DNA of 64,000 nt from Salinispora cortesiana. Lineage in GTDB: Bacteria > Actinomycetota > Actinomycetes > Mycobacteriales > Micromonosporaceae. Below, piece after piece: positions 8,809 through 16,684 of the stretch (position 1 is the stretch's first letter; every line of letters begins with the position of its first letter). The notes beneath the pieces were generated by a model. It saw only the letters and a list, made by a program, of their open reading frames with translations, was not told where the DNA came from and did no database searches. The DNA is taken from the NCBI RefSeq assembly GCF_000484695.1, contig NZ_AXVR01000004.1, positions 1-64,000 of the forward strand, given 5' to 3'. Both the position numbers and the translations under genes were made by a program.

Positions 8809-9357
8809 TCATTCCCGGCAGGCGGCGTCAACCGCTGCCAGCAGGTCGGCGAGTTCGTACCCGCCGTTGTGTCGGGCACCGTTGACGAACAGGGTCGGGA
8901 TGGCCTCCACGCCGCTGCGGATGCCGCCGACGAAGTCTCGCCGGACCCGGTCGCCGTGGGCCTGCTGTTCGGTCTCGGCGTCGATCTCGGCGGCGGAGAG
9001 GCCGAGCTGTCCGACGCCGAGCGAGAGGTGCACCGGGTCGAGCTGGTCCTGGTGTTCGTACAACCAGTCGTGCATTTCCCAGAACTGTCCCCGGGCGCTG
9101 GCGGCCTCGGTGGCATGGGCGGCGTTCTCCGCGTACGGGTGCAGGTTGGCGATCGGGAAGTGTCGGTAGACCAGCCGGACCGTGTCGGCCCGCTGACGGA
9201 GCAGTTCGGTGAGGTTGGCGTAGGCCACCCCGCAGTACTGGCACTGGAAGTCCGCGTACTCAACGAGCGTCACCGGCGCGTCCACCGCTCCCCGGACATG
9301 GTCGCTCTCCGTCACCGGGGTCCGGAGGAGTGGGGTGACCTGGTGTGGGGTCGTCAT
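8809..9357 (-). CDS. DsbA-family thioredoxin-fold protein
   Basis: 182 residues. Thioredoxin fold with the redox motif C39-Q-Y-C42 in VEYADFQCQYCG and a cis-proline segment (GVEAIPTLFVNG) near residue 150, as in the DsbA/2-hydroxychromene isomerase group. Homologues catalyse thiol-disulfide exchange. No signal peptide or lipobox is seen, so this copy is probably cytoplasmic, as for the Rhodococcus/Mycobacterium FrnE-like or NhaA-linked forms. The ATG at 9357 is preferred; the longer open frame upstream has no recognisable domain and covers the repeat array. Confidence 0.85.
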   Translation of the reverse strand: MTTPHQVTPLLRTPVTESDHVRGAVDAPVTLVEYADFQCQYCGVAYANLTELLRQRADTVRLVYRHFPIANLHPYAENAAHATEAASARGQFWEMHDWLYEHQDQLDPVHLSLGVGQLGLSAAEIDAETEQQAHGDRVRRDFVGGIRSGVEAIPTLFVNGARHNGGYELADLLAAVDAACRE

Positions 9358-9876
9358 CACCGCACCACCCAACAGTTGCCACGTGCCGACGAGGTCGGCA
9401 CGTTCGGATCGGTCATGTCTCCCACTGTCGCTGGTGGCGGGGTGAGGGCGGCTCACCCGGCCCGGATGGTTCCCGCCCCCGCAGCGTCGGCGCGACGAGT
9501 TGGTTGTGGGTCGGCGGAGGAGCGTGTGCCCCCGACCACGCCGGGCGGTCGGGGTCTGCGCGTTTCGTCGCATCGGGCCGCTACATTGGGCTGTGACTGT
9601 TTCGGGTCTTGGGCACTCCGGCCCTTGACTGTTCGGGTTGAGAACTGTTCGGGTGGTGAGCTGTTCCGGATGGGAGACGGCCGGGTTGGGAGCTGTTCCA
9701 GCTAAAAGACAGCTCCGTAACCGGAGGGTGAAATATTCGGATAAGAGCGGCCTGGCATTCGAACCCCAAGAATTGCTCATCCCAGGGGGTGGCGACCGAG
9801 CGTGTCGGAGGAATACTCTCGGTCGCGGCCCGCGTACTGATGAGGTGCCTGTTGGTGGGCGAGTGGAGGTGCTCAC
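9358..9876. other. 519-bp gene-free region holding the 16-bp array
   Basis: The gap separates the divergent DsbA-like gene (minus) and the STAS gene (plus). It contains no supportable coding region. Its main structure is the periodic repeat at 9595-9706, followed by a locally AT-rich stretch (GTGAAATATTCGGATAAG) near 9729-9746 that may hold the STAS promoter. Confidence 0.6.
9595..9706. repeat. seven-unit array with exact 16-bp period
   Basis: Seven contiguous 16-base units start at 9595, 9611, 9627, 9643, 9659, 9675 and 9691. The consensus is about RRCTGTTCGGGTTGGG. Units 1, 3, 4, 5 and 7 carry CTGTT exactly in phase; units 2 and 6 are degenerate but keep the spacing. The unit length is not a multiple of three and the array lies between genes, about 170 bp upstream of the STAS start. 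Confidence 0.85.
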
Positions 9877-10239
9877 GTGAGCCTGTCGATCGTTAAGGCG
9901 GTCCTACCCGGGAGCGTCGTGGAGATCTCGCCGCGTGGTGAGATCGATGTCGATACCGCGTACGAGGTACGTGAGGCGGTCGCTGAGGTCCTGGCCAAAG
10001 GCCGTCCTCGCCGTATCGAGTTGAATATGCGGCTGGTGGCCTTCATCGACTCTGTCGGCATCAGCGCGATGGTCGCCGGCTTCCAGACCGCTGAGGTGAG
10101 CGGCGTGAAGCTGGTGGTGACCGAGCCGAGCCGATTCGTGCACCGGCAGCTCTGGGTAGCTGGTCTACTCGGCCTCTTCGGCGCCCCCGAGCCCTACATC
10201 GAGGGGGCGGCGGCCCCGGAGGTCCTGCCGGGGGCCTGA
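9877..10239 (+). CDS. STAS-domain anti-sigma factor antagonist
   Basis: 120 residues, almost entirely one STAS domain. The phosphorylatable serine is Ser59 in FIDSVGISAM, matching the SpoIIAA/RsbV pattern D-S-x-G. When dephosphorylated, such proteins bind an anti-sigma kinase and release its sigma factor. No kinase or sigma gene is adjacent, so the partner must be elsewhere. The GTG at 9877 directly starts the domain. The conspicuous 16-bp array upstream may bear on its expression, which is inference. A hairpin follows the stop. Confidence 0.9.
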   Translation: MSLSIVKAVLPGSVVEISPRGEIDVDTAYEVREAVAEVLAKGRPRRIELNMRLVAFIDSVGISAMVAGFQTAEVSGVKLVVTEPSRFVHRQLWVAGLLGLFGAPEPYIEGAAAPEVLPGA

Positions 10240-10253
10240 GTCGGCTCGTCCCG

Positions 10254-10307
10254 GGGTATTCGGGCCGGGAACTGTTCGCCAGCGGATGGCTCCCGGCCCG
10301 AACACCC
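10254..10307. terminator. bidirectional hairpin between STAS and riboswitch-controlled gene
   Basis: A 12-bp perfect stem (TTCGGGCCGGGA 10259-10270 with TCCCGGCCCGAA 10291-10302) is extended by four more pairs past one mismatch, with a 20-base loop. It lies between convergent genes ending at 10239 and 10311. The loop side carries another GAACTGTTCG, resembling the repeat array units. Confidence 0.75.
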
Positions 10308-10310
10308 GGG

Positions 10311-11384
10311 TCAGTAGACCGACAGGTGCACGTGGTTGGTGTGGTCGCTGGATGGGTCGCCGGCAGCTCCACTGTACGACTGCCACCCACTGCTGGGCAG
10401 CCAGATCTGCCGGTACCAGATCACGTAGAGCACCGCGAGTTGGTCGGCGTTGTCCACCAGGAATGCCGCCAGGTTGTTGCCGTACGTTCGATCGCCGCCG
10501 GTGGCATCTCCGCCGAAGCCGTCCTGCTGAGCGGCGAAGTCGCAGGCCCGGCCCTTTGGGTGCTCGCCGGAGCTGCCGGAGCGGAAGCAGGATACGTAGC
10601 GGGTGAAACCGGCCGCCTTGGCCTCGTTCAAAGCATGCAGGGTTCGCGGGGTAATGCAGCCATCGGCCGGGGTGGGGTCATTGACGCTGCACGACTCGGC
10701 CGGCCAGGAGCCATCCGGGTTGCGTGGGGCCGGTGCCGCCTCGGCCGAGTTCTGGGCGGTACTGGTGTTGGTGGGGGCGGCAGCAGCAGCGCGGGCCTGC
10801 TCATTGGCGACCGTCAGCGCCTTCTCTGCCTGCTGTTTGCGCTTGGCCATCAGGGTCTCTTGCTTGCGCTGTTCGATGATCTCGGCCTCGACCGCGCGGG
10901 TGTCCTGGGCGATCTGCTCCTGGGTTTCCTGCAACTCCTGTAGGGCCTGGTTCTCGTTGGCGACTACCGCCTCCAGTGCGGCGACGCGGTCCTGGAAGTT
11001 CGTCGGTGAGGTGTTGTCGAGTAGCACCGACGCCGTGCGTAGCGGACCGGTGCGATACGCCTGGTCGGCGATCTGCTCAACCAGCGCGGTGCGCTCGGCG
11101 TGCTCGGCCTTGGCGGTCTTGAGTTGGGCGGTGAGTTGCTGCTGCCGTTGCACCGACTCGGCCAGCGCCCGTTTGGCGTCCAGGTATCCTTTGCTGGCTG
11201 CCTCGAGCTCGGCGCGAAGGGCAGGGGTGCCACCCTCCGGGTCGTCGGTCACCGCGTTCTGGCGGGCGGAGGGGGCGGCTACCGCGGGGCCGGCCGGGGC
11301 GAGGCCGGCGCTGAGGGTGAGGGCCACGATGATCAGGGCCGCCACGTGGGCGGCGCGGTGTCGTACAGGTGCCACTGGTGGCAT
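10311..11384 (-). CDS. secreted coiled-coil protein with LAS-peptidase-like C-terminal domain
   Basis: 357 residues. A Sec signal peptide (about 1-37, ending AVAAP) is followed by a long Gln/Glu/Ala-rich coiled coil (about 55-205), an Ala/Pro linker, and a C-terminal domain from about 225. That domain carries GEHPKGRACDF and a final DHTNHVHLS, which supply the H...D and HVH metal ligands of LAS/M15-like peptidases; two cysteines precede it. The layout suggests a peptidoglycan-acting enzyme held at the wall, in the style of RipA or FtsX-linked hydrolases. The ATG at 11384 has GGAAGGA nine bases upstream. A c-di-AMP riboswitch in the leader fits regulation of a wall hydrolase. Catalysis itself is inference. 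Confidence 0.85.
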   Translation of the reverse strand: MPPVAPVRHRAAHVAALIIVALTLSAGLAPAGPAVAAPSARQNAVTDDPEGGTPALRAELEAASKGYLDAKRALAESVQRQQQLTAQLKTAKAEHAERTALVEQIADQAYRTGPLRTASVLLDNTSPTNFQDRVAALEAVVANENQALQELQETQEQIAQDTRAVEAEIIEQRKQETLMAKRKQQAEKALTVANEQARAAAAAPTNTSTAQNSAEAAPAPRNPDGSWPAESCSVNDPTPADGCITPRTLHALNEAKAAGFTRYVSCFRSGSSGEHPKGRACDFAAQQDGFGGDATGGDRTYGNNLAAFLVDNADQLAVLYVIWYRQIWLPSSGWQSYSGAAGDPSSDHTNHVHLSVY

Positions 11385-11401
11385 ATGCAGATGTCCTTCC
11401 G

Positions 11402-11515
11402 TCAACCACCGACCGGGTTAGCTGACGGGTTCGGGACGGAAGATCCCTACCGCTGACGCGGATGCACCCCAGGTACCTGGTTCCCCGGCTCACCCTGGCG
11501 GGTGATTAGGCGGCG
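11402..11515 (-). promoter_or_regulatory. c-di-AMP riboswitch (ydaO/yuaA type)
   Basis: On the minus strand the leader of the coiled-coil gene contains, in order, GCCGGGGAACC, GGTACCTGGGGTGCATC, GCGGTAGGG, TCTTCC, CGAACCCGTCAGCTAACCC and GGTCGGTGG, ending just before the GGAAGGA ribosome site. This order and these conserved blocks match the ydaO riboswitch of actinobacteria, which binds cyclic di-AMP and commonly controls cell-wall hydrolases such as Rpf and NlpC/P60 proteins. Ligand binding usually turns such genes off. Edges are approximate. Confidence 0.88.
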
Positions 11516-11612
11516 GCCCCGCCGGCACCGGTGGGTGCCGCCTGGCGCAGGCCGGCTCAGAGCCTAACCGGTGCTCCTGAGGCGGGTGTATTCGGCAGTT
11601 GAGCCGGGGTCG

Positions 11613-12527
11613 CTACCACTCGACGGACCGGCAGTCCCCGCTGTTCGGCCCCGACTCGACCTGTAGCGTCGCGTGTTCGATTCGGAAGTCCTCCCGCAGC
11701 GCGGACCGGGCGGCTCCGAGGACCGCACCGACGTCGGCGGCGGGGGCGACGGTGAGGTGCGCGGAGGTTACCTCCATGCCGGAGGTGAGGGTCCAGATGT
11801 GCAGGTCGTGCACCTCGCTAACCCCGGGTACGGCGACCAGTCGGTCGTGCACCGCAGTGACTTTGAGGTGGTCCGGCGCGGCCTGGACCAGGATGCGTAG
11901 GGCTGCCCGGCCGAGCCGCCAGGTCCGCGGCAGGATGAACAGTCCGATCGCCACAGCTACGAGCGGATCAGCCCACCGCCAGCCGGTGCCGGCGATGACC
12001 AGTGCCGCCGCGATCACGCCGAGGCTGCCGAGCAGGTCGCCCAGCACCTCGAGGTAGGCGCCCTGGATGTTGATGCTCTCTTCTGCGCCCGGGCGCAGCA
12101 GCGCGAAGGCGACGATGTTGGCGAGCAGGCCCAGGACGGCGACGACCAGCATGGGCCCGGTGCTTACCTCGGGCGGATCGCCGAAACGGCGGACGGCCTC
12201 CACCAGCACATAGACCGAGACGGCGGAGAGGAGCAGGGCGTTGGCGAGGGCGGCCAGCACCTCCAGCCGGTAGAGCCCGAAGGTGCGTTGCGGATCCCCG
12301 CCGCGGCGCCGGGTGGCGGTCAGCGCGGCGAGGGCCATGCCAATCCCGAGGACGTCGGTGAACATGTGCCCGGCGTCACTGAGCAGGGCCAGAGATCCGG
12401 TGCGGAGGGCGGTCACCGCCTCCGCCACCATCAGGGTGGCGAGCAGGGCGAAAGCGGCCCAGAGGCGCCCCCGGTGCCGCTGCCCCGCGTTGGCCACCGC
12501 CCCGTGGTGGTCATGTGCTGCACCCAC
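11613..12527 (-). CDS. cation diffusion facilitator (CzcD-like) metal exporter
   Basis: 304 residues with six predicted membrane spans and a C-terminal cytoplasmic domain. The His-rich N-terminus (HDHHG) and the TM2 metal site D51-A-G-H54-M-F-T-D58 are typical of Zn/Co/Cd exporters of the CDF family. In TM5 the site reads E160-V-L-G-D164, where many Zn-CDF proteins have His-x3-Asp; this ExxxD form occurs in an actinobacterial subgroup and may alter metal choice. Proton-coupled efflux across the cytoplasmic membrane is the expected role. The GTG at 12527 has GGAAGG upstream. A CACAT-N4-ATGTG palindrome lies 48 bp upstream of it. Confidence 0.9.
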   Translation of the reverse strand: MGAAHDHHGAVANAGQRHRGRLWAAFALLATLMVAEAVTALRTGSLALLSDAGHMFTDVLGIGMALAALTATRRRGGDPQRTFGLYRLEVLAALANALLLSAVSVYVLVEAVRRFGDPPEVSTGPMLVVAVLGLLANIVAFALLRPGAEESINIQGAYLEVLGDLLGSLGVIAAALVIAGTGWRWADPLVAVAIGLFILPRTWRLGRAALRILVQAAPDHLKVTAVHDRLVAVPGVSEVHDLHIWTLTSGMEVTSAHLTVAPAADVGAVLGAARSALREDFRIEHATLQVESGPNSGDCRSVEW

Positions 12528-12574
12528 TCGGACACCTTCCGCCGGCTGTGGCGGCCCTACGCCCAACCTATGTT

Positions 12575-12588
12575 CACATTGCCATGTG
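12575..12588. promoter_or_regulatory. candidate operator upstream of the CDF gene
   Basis: CACATTGCCATGTG is an inverted repeat with 5-bp arms and a 4-base spacer inside a short AT-richer stretch (12568-12592), between the helicase stop and the CDF start. It could bind a metal sensor such as an ArsR-family repressor. No such gene is adjacent, so this is tentative. Confidence 0.3.
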
Positions 12589-12631
12589 TGTAGTACCCCC
12601 CCGAGGCGGTGTGAAAACGGCCGAGCGTCAG

Positions 12632-14749
12632 TCAGCCGGACAGGTCGACCGTGGTGAGTCGTTGGGTGGCGCGGGACAGCGCGACGTACAACGTCCGCAC
12701 ACCCGACCCGGGCTCCGCCCGGATCTCCCCCGGGGCGACCAGGACGACGCCGTCGTACTCCATGCCCTTGGCCTCCAGGCTCGTCACCACCTGCAGCCGG
12801 GGCGCGTCGAGCCCGTCCAGCCAACCGGCGACCTCGGACCGGCGCGGCACCGGCGTGACCACGCCGACCGTGCCGGGGACCTCGGCGAGCAGGGTGTTTA
12901 CCGCTGCCAGCACAGTGCTCTCCAGCTCAGCCGGTAGCACGCTCAGCCGCACCGGGTCGATCCCGGTTGAGCGGACGGCGACCGGCAGCGGGAGGTCCGG
13001 GTCAACCTGTCGGATCTCGGCCGCCGCCACCGCAAAGATCTCCGCCGGGTTGCGGTAGTTGGTGGTCAGGGTGAAGTGGTGCTGCTGGCGCCGGCCGAGC
13101 GCTTGGTCGCGGGCCCGAGTCAACTCCGCCGGGTCGCCGGTCCACGCCGTCTGGGCGGGGTCGCCGACCACGGTCCACGAGGCCAACCGCCCCCGACGGC
13201 CGATCATGCGCCACTGCATCGGCGACACATCCTGGGACTCGTCCACCACCACGTGGGTGTACTCGCGGTAGTCCTCGGGGCGTTCTCGGGCCGCCTGGCG
13301 GGCGGCGCGCTGCCGATCGGCGAACGTGCTCAGCTCGCGTACCCCGCCCGCCAGCTGGAATGGGTCCCGCCGGGGCCGGGCCGGCTTCATCGGCTTGCCC
13401 AGCAGGGCGTCCAACTCATCGAGCAGCGCGACGTCGGCCACGGTCAACCCAGGGGCGCCTCCGGCCCGGTACGCGTCGCCGAGCAGGCGGACCTCGTCGG
13501 CGGAGAGCACGCCCGCGGCGTACCGGCGCAGCCGCTCGGGCTGGGCCAGCCAGCCGAGTACGTGCCGCGGGTGTAGCTGGGGCCACCACGCCTTGAGGAA
13601 CTCGCGGAAGTCCGTCCGGTCGGCCAACTCGTCCTCGAACGCTCGCTGCTGCGGCAGGCCCGGAACGCCCAGCTGCCGGGCCTGCGCCCAGAGCGCGGCG
13701 AAGACGCCGTCGAAGCCGACCCGGCGCACCTCGTTGCGCCGCGCGCCCCGCCGTAACGCCCGAGCGCGGATCGCGTTCAGCTCGCGACGGTCCACCCGCA
13801 GCAGCTTGCCCTGGTAGAGCAGCCGCAGCTCGTCCGGGGCGCCCGGTGCCGTGTCCCGGGCGGCCCGCTCCAAGACCCGCCGCATTCGCAGCGAGCCCTT
13901 CACCGCCGCGACCTCCGGTGGGTCGGTACGGGTCGCATGCGCCCCCGGGAAGAGCCCACCAAGCGCGGCGAGGGTGGCGGTCTCCTCGCCCAGTGACGGC
14001 AGCACCGAACCGATGTACTCGACGAACACGGCCGACGGCCCGACCACCAGAATGCCGCCGCCGGCGTACCGGCTGCGGTCGGTGTAGAGCAGGTACGCCG
14101 CGCGGTGCAGGGCCACCGCCGTCTTGCCGGTCCCCGGGCCGCCGGAGACCACGGTGACACCGGAGCCGGGGGAGCGGATCGCCTCATCCTGCTCCCGCTG
14201 GATGGTCGCCACAATGTCCCGCATTCCCCGTCCGGTGGCCTTGGACAGGGAGGCCAGCAGGGCGCCGTCGCCGACCGTTGTCATCTCCGGCGGAGTGGCA
14301 GCCGGGTCGAGCAGGTCGTCCTCGACCCCGGTGACCCGTTCCCCGCTTGAGGAGATCATGCGGCGGCGGATCACGCCCAGCGGCTGTGCCGGGGTCGCCT
14401 GGTAGAAGGCGGCAGCGGCCGGGGCCCGCCAGTCCACCACCAACGTCCTGGCGTTTTCGTCCCGGATGCCGAGGCGGCCGACGTACAGCACCTGCCGGTT
14501 GAGCAGGTCGAGTCGGCCGAAGACGAGCCCCTCGTGCTCAGCGTCGAGCAGGTGCCGGCGCTGCGCCGCGTGGAAGACCATCGCATCCCGCTCGACCAGC
14601 GCGCCGAAGTTGCCGACCCGGGCCAGGCGGTAGCCGTCGGACTCGGCGCGGACCGCCGCCTGGCGCAGCTCGGCGAGGCGTGCGTACACCCGGTCCAGGT
14701 GCCGCTGCTCGACGGCGATCTCCTGCTTCAGCTCGGTCCGGTCGGTCAA
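12632..14749 (-). CDS. HelD/HelR-like superfamily I helicase
   Basis: 705 residues. A charged N-terminal helical arm (1-60) precedes a UvrD-like motor with GGPGTGKT at 203-210, a DESQDVSPMQWRMIG block (motif II/III) and a C-terminal GVVLVAPGEI...LYVALSRAT motif VI. The N-terminal arm plus a split UvrD core is the HelD pattern: these proteins bind RNA polymerase and remove it from stalled complexes. HelR relatives in actinobacteria confer rifampicin tolerance. Whether this one belongs to that subgroup cannot be settled by eye. Translation begins at TTG 14749 with GGAGGA upstream. Confidence 0.85.
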   Translation of the reverse strand: MTDRTELKQEIAVEQRHLDRVYARLAELRQAAVRAESDGYRLARVGNFGALVERDAMVFHAAQRRHLLDAEHEGLVFGRLDLLNRQVLYVGRLGIRDENARTLVVDWRAPAAAAFYQATPAQPLGVIRRRMISSSGERVTGVEDDLLDPAATPPEMTTVGDGALLASLSKATGRGMRDIVATIQREQDEAIRSPGSGVTVVSGGPGTGKTAVALHRAAYLLYTDRSRYAGGGILVVGPSAVFVEYIGSVLPSLGEETATLAALGGLFPGAHATRTDPPEVAAVKGSLRMRRVLERAARDTAPGAPDELRLLYQGKLLRVDRRELNAIRARALRRGARRNEVRRVGFDGVFAALWAQARQLGVPGLPQQRAFEDELADRTDFREFLKAWWPQLHPRHVLGWLAQPERLRRYAAGVLSADEVRLLGDAYRAGGAPGLTVADVALLDELDALLGKPMKPARPRRDPFQLAGGVRELSTFADRQRAARQAARERPEDYREYTHVVVDESQDVSPMQWRMIGRRGRLASWTVVGDPAQTAWTGDPAELTRARDQALGRRQQHHFTLTTNYRNPAEIFAVAAAEIRQVDPDLPLPVAVRSTGIDPVRLSVLPAELESTVLAAVNTLLAEVPGTVGVVTPVPRRSEVAGWLDGLDAPRLQVVTSLEAKGMEYDGVVLVAPGEIRAEPGSGVRTLYVALSRATQRLTTVDLSG

Positions 14750-14858
14750 CGTTTGTTCCTCCTGGCATCGGTGACCAGCGCGACGCGGGACGCGCGGCGG
14801 TCAACCGCACGAGGGTACGCCCCGGCCGTGTCTCTAATGTTTCAGGTTCGGTGCGGCC

Positions 14859-15776
14859 CTACCGGGCGACCGGCGCGGGGTCGTCGAGGACCTGGCCCAG
14901 CACCCCGGCCAGGGCGGTGTTTACCGCGCCGGGGCGCTCCAGCATCAGCAGGTGACCCGCGCCGGGGCACACGGTCCGCCGGGTTGTCGGCAGCGCGGCG
15001 GCGATGGACTCCGTGCACGGCAGCGGGGTCAGCCGGTCTCGGTCGCCGACCAGCGTGGCGCTCGGCAGGTGGGCCAGGCCAGCCAGGGTCGCCAGTCGGT
15101 GTTGGGCTCCGATCGAGGCGCGGAACCCACCGATCGAGCGGAGTGAGGCGTGGGCCACGGCATGGGTGACCAGGCTAAGGTCGGCCGGGTTGTACCGGTC
15201 GCCGAAGAGTATCCAGCGGATGCTGGGCCGGAGGGCGCGGAGTAACGGCCGGGGCGGCCGCCGGGATCCGCAGCGGGCCAGGATGCCGGCGCCGGTGCTC
15301 TCCGCTAGCCGGATCAGCCGGGCGACCCGGGGTGACAGGCCATAGACGGTGTGCGTGTGCCCCTCGGCGGTAGTGGAGACGAAGACCAGACCGGCGACGC
15401 GGGCGGCGAAGTGCGTGGGGTGGCGGTGGGCATACTCCATGATCGTCATTCCCCCCATGGAGTGGCCGACGAGTACCACCCGCCCGGTGGGGACGACCGC
15501 CTCCAGGACCGCCGCGAGGTCGTCGCCGAGCTGGGCCAGGGTGGCGGTGGGCAGCGTCATACAGCTGGATCGCCCGTGCCCGCGCGCGTCGTAGGTGACC
15601 ACCCGCACCTGTGCGCCGAAGCGGTCTCGCAACTCGGCGAGCTGCCGGTGCCAGATGCTTCCGTCCAGCGTCCAGCCGTGTAGCAGCACGGTGGTCACCT
15701 CGGCGTCAACCGGACCGTCGGTCTCGACGTGCAGGCGAACAGTGTCAGCGAGGCGGAGTTCCCGTACGTCCGGCAT
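14859..15776 (-). CDS. alpha/beta hydrolase
   Basis: 305 residues with a complete alpha/beta hydrolase core. The oxyanion HGW is near residue 34, the nucleophile elbow is GHSMGG about residue 104, an Asp lies in the GDRD segment near 245, and the catalytic His is in GAGHLLMLE near 274. The substrate is unknown. A cap region (about 150-220) rich in Arg/Pro/Leu separates strands 6 and 7. It is on the same strand as the helicase but 109 bp upstream of it, so co-transcription is possible but not shown. Confidence 0.88.
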   Translation of the reverse strand: MPDVRELRLADTVRLHVETDGPVDAEVTTVLLHGWTLDGSIWHRQLAELRDRFGAQVRVVTYDARGHGRSSCMTLPTATLAQLGDDLAAVLEAVVPTGRVVLVGHSMGGMTIMEYAHRHPTHFAARVAGLVFVSTTAEGHTHTVYGLSPRVARLIRLAESTGAGILARCGSRRPPRPLLRALRPSIRWILFGDRYNPADLSLVTHAVAHASLRSIGGFRASIGAQHRLATLAGLAHLPSATLVGDRDRLTPLPCTESIAAALPTTRRTVCPGAGHLLMLERPGAVNTALAGVLGQVLDDPAPVAR

Positions 15777-15967
15777 CGCCGCCTCCCCGGGCCGCGCGGA
15801 TCCGTCACCCCGGCGGCACCCGGTGGCAGCACCGGCTACCTGTCATGACACCACGGCACAGCTGCCCGGAGGAAGACGGCGTCCGGTCCGGGGAGCGGGG
15901 AGTGCCTTCGCTGGCCGGGTGCTCGGCTGGCCGGTTGGCGCGATGCGGCGTTGGCTGGGTAGCGCGA

Positions 15968-15999
15968 TGCGGCCCGCCGGGGTATCCCGACGGGCCGCA
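15968..15999 (-). terminator. hairpin after the small 16043-16372 gene
   Basis: TGCGGCCCG (15968-15976) pairs with CGGGCCGCA (15991-15999); an inner CGGG/CCCG extends the stem past one mismatch around a GTAT loop. It lies 43 bp downstream of the minus-strand gene stop. The outer arms resemble those of the terminator at 59136-59171. Confidence 0.65.
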
Positions 16000-16042
16000 C
16001 CGTTCGTTGCTCCCCGAGTGGGGCAGCTGGCTGGCGGGAGGG

Positions 16043-16372
16043 TCAGCCCTCGAAGACGCCGGCCTCGACGAGGCGCTTCTCGGTGGCGTCCCAGCCGTCA
16101 CCCGGGTGGGTGGTGTTGAGGGAGTTCAGCTCCGCCCGGATCTTGGCGGCGTGACCCGCTGCGGCCAGCGTCCGGATCTCCTCGACGAAAGCGTCGGAGT
16201 CGGTGCGCAGGTGCGCGGTCTTGCCGTTGGTCAGGTTACGCACGTAGGCGTTCCGGCCGCCGTTGAGTGGGATCACGTACTTGAACTCGCCCAGCACGCT
16301 GAGGGCACCACCCTGGCCAGCCTGGCCGGCCCGGACAGACGCGCGCGCGGTCTTTGAGGTGTTGCTCGCCAC
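16043..16372 (-). CDS. small basic conserved hypothetical protein
   Basis: 109 residues; I do not recognise a named domain. The N-terminus is Ser/Ala/Gly/Arg-rich (likely disordered). The core from residue 28 (LGEFKYVIPLNGGRNAYVRN) through KTAHLRTDSDAFVEEIRTL is well composed and has no membrane span. The composition and a strong downstream hairpin support a real gene. It is divergently placed from the DUF3145 gene across a 312-bp gap. Confidence 0.6.
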   Translation of the reverse strand: MASNTSKTARASVRAGQAGQGGALSVLGEFKYVIPLNGGRNAYVRNLTNGKTAHLRTDSDAFVEEIRTLAAAGHAAKIRAELNSLNTTHPGDGWDATEKRLVEAGVFEG

Positions 16373-16684
16373 GGAGGTACTCCTTGCAGACGTACGGGAG
16401 GACGCGGGTTAGACGTCCGGGGGCTGGTGCGGACCTCACCCCGATGGGTGATCCCGCAGAGAAGTTCGCGGCACAGGCCGCCAATGGAACTGTACACGAG
16501 CGTGCGGCCGGGTTGGCCACTGCCTCGGGTTGGTCCAACGGGCTCACCCGACCGGCTATTCCGGGACCCGGATTTTCCGAATCCCTGGCGCACCATCCGT
16601 CACACCAGTCATGATGTGCCCCGGTAGCCACCTGGCGCGACGAGGTCGTAGGGGAAGACGCACCTCGCTCCCCGGGAGGTCACC
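16373..16684. other. 312-bp divergent intergenic region
   Basis: The gap between the small hypothetical gene (minus) and DUF3145 (plus) must hold both promoters. I see no supportable gene or strong hairpin in it. The GGGAGG at 16676-16681 is the ribosome site for DUF3145. Confidence 0.5.

Noticed and set aside
7001..8812. 603-residue minus-strand open frame opposite the LuxR gene
   Set aside because: Gln/Arg/Pro/Gly-rich antisense frame with no family resemblance; overlaps a complete LAL regulator.
9595..9706. CRISPR array
   Set aside because: The 16-bp units are contiguous with no unique spacers between them and no cas genes nearby.
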